From an uncultured Collinsella sp. (GTDB lineage Bacteria; Actinomycetota; Coriobacteriia; Coriobacteriales; Coriobacteriaceae), in NCBI GenBank assembly GCA_902468695.1, contig CABQZS010000158.1, positions 1 through 6,648 on the forward strand: DNA of 6,648 nucleotides. Reading direction: 5' to 3'. Position 1 is the first letter of the stretch; each line of letters starts with the position of its first letter. Positions 4,452 through 6,648 of this stretch are shown in pieces. The position numbers and the translations under genes were made by a program. The notes under the pieces were generated by a model that saw nothing but the letters and a program-made list of their open reading frames with translations, had not been told where the DNA came from and searched no databases.

Positions 4452-4790
4452 CTACACCGCGGCGGGGCCGTGTTCGCCGGTACGGATGCGGATAACTTCC
4501 TCGACCGGCTCGACCCAGATCTTGCCATCGCCGACGGCACCGGTGCGAGCGGCGTTGCAGATGATGTCGACAATACCGTCGACATGCTCATCGGCACAGA
4601 TGAGGGTGAACTGCACCTTAGGAATCGTGTTGACAAGCAACTCGTTGCCGCGCACGTATTCCTTCCAACCATGCTGTGCACCGCAGCCCTGCACCTGGTT
4701 GATAGTCATACCGCGAACATCAGCAGCAAACAGCGCGTCTTTAAGAACCTCAAGCTTCTCGGCACGAACGACCGCCGTAATCTTCTTCAT
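4452..4790 (-). CDS. glnK: P-II nitrogen regulatory protein, GlnK/GlnB type (112 aa)
   Basis: This is a trimeric signal protein that senses 2-oxoglutarate, ATP and ADP and controls ammonium uptake by binding Amt. The length of 112 aa equals that of E. coli GlnB and aligns with it without gaps. The start MKKITAVVR, the T-loop region GCGAQHGWKEYVRGNELLVN (35-54), the B-loop TGAVGDGKIWV (83-93) and the C-loop VIRIRTGE are all present. Position 51, the tyrosine modified in E. coli and in many actinobacteria, is Leu here, and position 46 is Val rather than Tyr, so modification at the usual site is impossible. A good AGAGAGGAA ribosome-binding site precedes the ATG. The gene follows amt on the same strand after a repeat-filled 191-bp gap, the classic amt-glnK pairing. 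The symbol glnK is chosen for this linkage. Confidence 0.95.
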   Translation of the reverse strand: MKKITAVVRAEKLEVLKDALFAADVRGMTINQVQGCGAQHGWKEYVRGNELLVNTIPKVQFTLICADEHVDGIVDIICNAARTGAVGDGKIWVEPVEEVIRIRTGEHGPAAV

Positions 4791-4844
4791 AGTGAATTCC
4801 TCTCTTTATCAAATAAATGAATTGCCATTCAATGACGCGGGTTT

Positions 4845-4932
4845 CCCAGGTGCCGCAGATTGGGTTGAAAGAGGAGCGCCGCGTACTTTTGTACGCAAGC
4901 GACGGTTTGAAACCCAAGGTGTGGTGCCTGGG
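4845..4932. repeat. Large imperfect hairpin element between amt and glnK
   Basis: CCCAGG...TTGGGTT (about 4845-4867) pairs imperfectly with AACCCAA...CCTGGG (about 4911-4932). Several G-U pairs become possible in RNA. Nested in the centre is the perfect hairpin GCGTAC-TTTT-GTACGC (4881-4896). The whole would form a long branched stem in the amt-glnK transcript. This is REP-like in appearance and could protect or attenuate the mRNA. Confidence 0.6.
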
Positions 4933-4982
4933 GAAGCCGCGCGACGGTTTGAAGGGCAAGGTGCGGAGCCTGGGGAAGCTGC
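4899..4982. repeat. Tandem pair of 42-bp repeats abutting the amt stop codon
   Basis: The units 4899-4940 and 4941-4982 are directly adjacent and match at 36 of 42 positions. Both start GCGACGGTTTGAA and end near CCTGGGGAAG. The second unit ends on the last base of the amt stop codon. The first unit overlaps the right arm of the hairpin at 4845-4932, so the second looks like a diverged partial duplication of that arm. Two copies without spacers are not a CRISPR array. Confidence 0.8.
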
Positions 4983-6259
4983 TAATCGAGTCCGGAGAAC
5001 GAGGGGTAGGCGCTCTCGCCGTGTTGACTCGCATCCAAGCCCAGCGCCTCGTCGGCCTCGTCCACGCGCAGGCTGCCGTGGAACAGCGCCTTGACCACCG
5101 CGGCGATCACCAAGTCGAGCACCAGCACAATAACGACCGTTACCACAATGCCCAAAATCTGCGAGATGAGCAGCGACACGTCGCCCGTGTAGAACAGACC
5201 GCCCTTACCGGTCCACGAAAGCTCCGGCACGCAGAACAGGCCCGTGAGCACGCCGCCCAGGATGCCGCCGATACCGTGGCAACCAAACGCATCGAGTGCA
5301 TCGTCGTAGCCAAACTTGGTCTTAAGATGGCTGATGGCCAGGTAGCAGACGGGCGATACGATCAGGCCCATGACCAGCGCCGCCCACGTTTCGACAAAGC
5401 CCGCGCCCGGCGTGACCACCACGAGGCCCGCAACCAGACCGGTGCTGGCGCCCACCAGCGTAGGGCGACCGGTGTGCACGCGCTCGACGGCAAGCCACGA
5501 GACCATGCCCGCCGCGCTGGCCGTCACGGTGTTGAGGATGGCAAGCGCCGCCACGGCATCGGCCTTAAACTCGCTGCCGCTGTTAAAGCCAAACCAGCCA
5601 AACCAAAGCAGCCCGGCACCCAGCGCCACAAACGGCACGTTATGCGGACGGTAGCTCACCATGCCAAAGCCGCGACGACGGCCGAGCATTAAGCAGAGGA
5701 TCAGGCCCGTAAGACCGGACGAAATGTGCACCACGTCGCCGCCGGCAAAGTCGAGTGCGCCGATAATGTCACCGATAAAGGAGCCATCGCCGCCCCAAAC
5801 CATGTGGGCAAGCGGCGCATAGACCACAAGCAGCCAAATGCCCAGGAAGGCCGTCATGGCACCAAACTTAACGCGGCCGGCCAGGCTGCCCGTGACGATA
5901 GCAGCAGTGATCATGGCAAATGCCATCTGAAAGGCGATGTTGATGATCTGAGGGTAGACGGCGCCGTCAGTGGCATTGCCCTCGGCCGCCTGCAGCACCT
6001 GGTTGAGCACCGGAAGGCACAGCAGCTGGTCAAGGCCTCCAATAAATGGACTCGAGTCGTCACCGCCATAGGCCAGCGACCAGCCGGCAACAATCCACAG
6101 CACACCAACCAGGCCAATGGCGCCAAAGCACATGAGCATGGTGTTGATGACATTTTTGCGCCTGGACAGGCCGCCATAGAAAAACGCCAGACCCGGTGTC
6201 ATTAAAAACACGAGCATAGTGCAGATGAGCATAAACGTTGTCGATCCCGTATCGTACAT
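4982..6259 (-). CDS. amt: Ammonium transporter, Amt family (425 aa)
   Basis: This membrane channel protein takes up ammonium and is regulated by P-II. Family marks appear in order: TPGLAFFYGGLSRRKNVINT (residues 21-40); F110, at the outer Phe gate; HMVWGG with W155, near the outer recruitment site; D170 in ALDFAGG; the first pore histidine H178 in GGDVVHIS; F225 in WFGFNSG; and the second pore histidine H328 in DAFGCHGIGGILGG. Hydrophobic segments fit 11 helices, and the charged tail (DEALGLDASQHGESAYPSF) is typical. I chose ATG 6259, which has AAGGGGGAGCGA directly upstream and gives the usual N-terminus; the 19 further open codons have no ribosome-binding site. It is complete, close to the usual 400-450 aa, with glnK next on the same strand. 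Confidence 0.97.
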   Translation of the reverse strand: MYDTGSTTFMLICTMLVFLMTPGLAFFYGGLSRRKNVINTMLMCFGAIGLVGVLWIVAGWSLAYGGDDSSPFIGGLDQLLCLPVLNQVLQAAEGNATDGAVYPQIINIAFQMAFAMITAAIVTGSLAGRVKFGAMTAFLGIWLLVVYAPLAHMVWGGDGSFIGDIIGALDFAGGDVVHISSGLTGLILCLMLGRRRGFGMVSYRPHNVPFVALGAGLLWFGWFGFNSGSEFKADAVAALAILNTVTASAAGMVSWLAVERVHTGRPTLVGASTGLVAGLVVVTPGAGFVETWAALVMGLIVSPVCYLAISHLKTKFGYDDALDAFGCHGIGGILGGVLTGLFCVPELSWTGKGGLFYTGDVSLLISQILGIVVTVVIVLVLDLVIAAVVKALFHGSLRVDEADEALGLDASQHGESAYPSFSGLD

Positions 6260-6394
6260 TCGCTCCCCCTTGATCGCATGAACGTTGTCGGCGCCCATAA
6301 TGCGGCCGAGGGGCAACTGGTGTAGACCAGATACGGCGTTGTTAAACGCTGCGTTGTCGAATGGAAACGGTGCCGCAATCTTGGAAACGGCACG

Positions 6395-6410
6395 GCAACG
6401 GACGCGAAAC
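6395..6410. promoter_or_regulatory. Possible GlnR-like site upstream of amt
   Basis: GCAAC-GGACGC-GAAAC (6395-6410) fits the actinobacterial GlnR pattern GTNAC-N6-GAAAC with one mismatch. GAAAC also occurs at 6364-6368 and 6384-6388, a spacing of 20 and 22 bp, so on one face of the helix. amt and glnK are classic nitrogen-regulon targets. The site lies about 140 bp from the amt start. The match is short, so confidence is low. Confidence 0.3.
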
Positions 6411-6457
6411 GGACGGGAAATACGCGAGCAAGGGAGCCGTGAGCGTGCCCGTCCCGG

Positions 6458-6648
6458 CTAGCGCCGAAACAGCTCGTGGGCGCGGTCGCGGAGATTAGTT
6501 GCTCGAATGACACCTTCGTAGCGATTGATGCGCAGGCGCGGGAAGGCGTTAAAGAAGCGTAGGTCGCGGCGGCTGAGTGACACGCTCGGCACCGGGCGGC
6601 TCATGCGCTTGCCGGCAAGGCGACGACTGAGCGACGGACGCGGCATGC
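6458..6648 (-). CDS. Possible C-terminal end of an unrecognised protein (cut by window edge)
   Basis: A minus-strand frame is open from the right edge to TAG 6460-6458. The visible residues are Arg-rich and end NRYEGVIRATNLRDRAHELF followed by two Arg. The mixed, non-repetitive composition looks like a real protein C-terminus. An ATG lies at 6646-6644, but no upstream sequence is available to judge whether it is a start, and a longer gene is more likely. I recognise no family. In 198 bp between it and amt I see only the GAAAC repeats and no clear terminator. Confidence 0.45.
   Translation of the reverse strand, partial: MPRPSLSRRLAGKRMSRPVPSVSLSRRDLRFFNAFPRLRINRYEGVIRATNLRDRAHELFRR

Noticed and set aside
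4899..4982. CRISPR-like repeat
   Set aside because: There are only two adjacent 42-bp units with no spacer and 86% identity, which is a simple tandem duplication.
4817..5692. Long open frame on the plus strand opposite amt (291 codons)
   Set aside because: It is antisense to a clear Amt protein, is rich in His, Arg, Gln and Ala as expected from reverse reading of GC-rich codons, and has no recognisable domain.
6260..6457. Riboswitch or structured leader before amt
   Set aside because: I could not find a known riboswitch core or a terminator/antiterminator pair; only short GAAAC repeats and weak promoter-like hexamers are visible.

Overview
The window reads as chromosomal DNA of a high-G+C gut actinobacterium of the Coriobacteriia, most likely Collinsella or a close relative. 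This rests on GC-rich codon use, the actinobacterial-looking amt-glnK pair, and a GTGACAAAGGGAC-type palindrome that I recall from such genomes. It is an impression, not a database match. Every protein gene I can support lies on the minus strand.

Layout in transcription order, from high to low coordinates: the 3' end of an unrecognised gene (about 6458-6648); a 198-bp gap with phased GAAAC repeats; an ammonium transporter gene (amt, 4982-6259); a repeat-rich gap of 191 bp; a P-II nitrogen signalling gene (glnK/glnB type, 4452-4790); a TetR regulator (3715-4377) followed by an MFS exporter (2352-3614), a likely repressor-plus-efflux pair with a TACATA-type operator between them; a Cof-type HAD phosphatase (1379-2236) whose ribosome-binding site sits inside a 21-bp inverted repeat; a 946-1350 segment bracketed by two copies of a palindrome; a second TetR regulator (111-821); and the start of an unknown Ala-rich protein (1-99) that looks co-transcribed with it.

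The most interesting part is 1000-1330. It holds an easily missed 41-codon gene (1097-1222, minus) for a small hydrophobic peptide with an Arg/Lys-rich tail. The gene has a strong Shine-Dalgarno sequence that is buried in a hairpin, and a promoter whose -35 is covered by a near-perfect LexA (SOS) box. A convincing promoter on the opposite strand would make a short RNA that overlaps the 3' end of the gene. The 5' leader and the 3' flank share two blocks arranged so that a long toxin mRNA could fold back on itself. Together these are the features of a type I toxin-antitoxin locus under DNA-damage control, similar in logic to tisB/istR and hok/sok but without recognisable sequence similarity to them.

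The amt and glnK genes should work together: P-II proteins block Amt channels when nitrogen is plentiful. This P-II lacks the T-loop tyrosine (Leu at position 51), so it cannot be uridylylated or adenylylated at the usual site.
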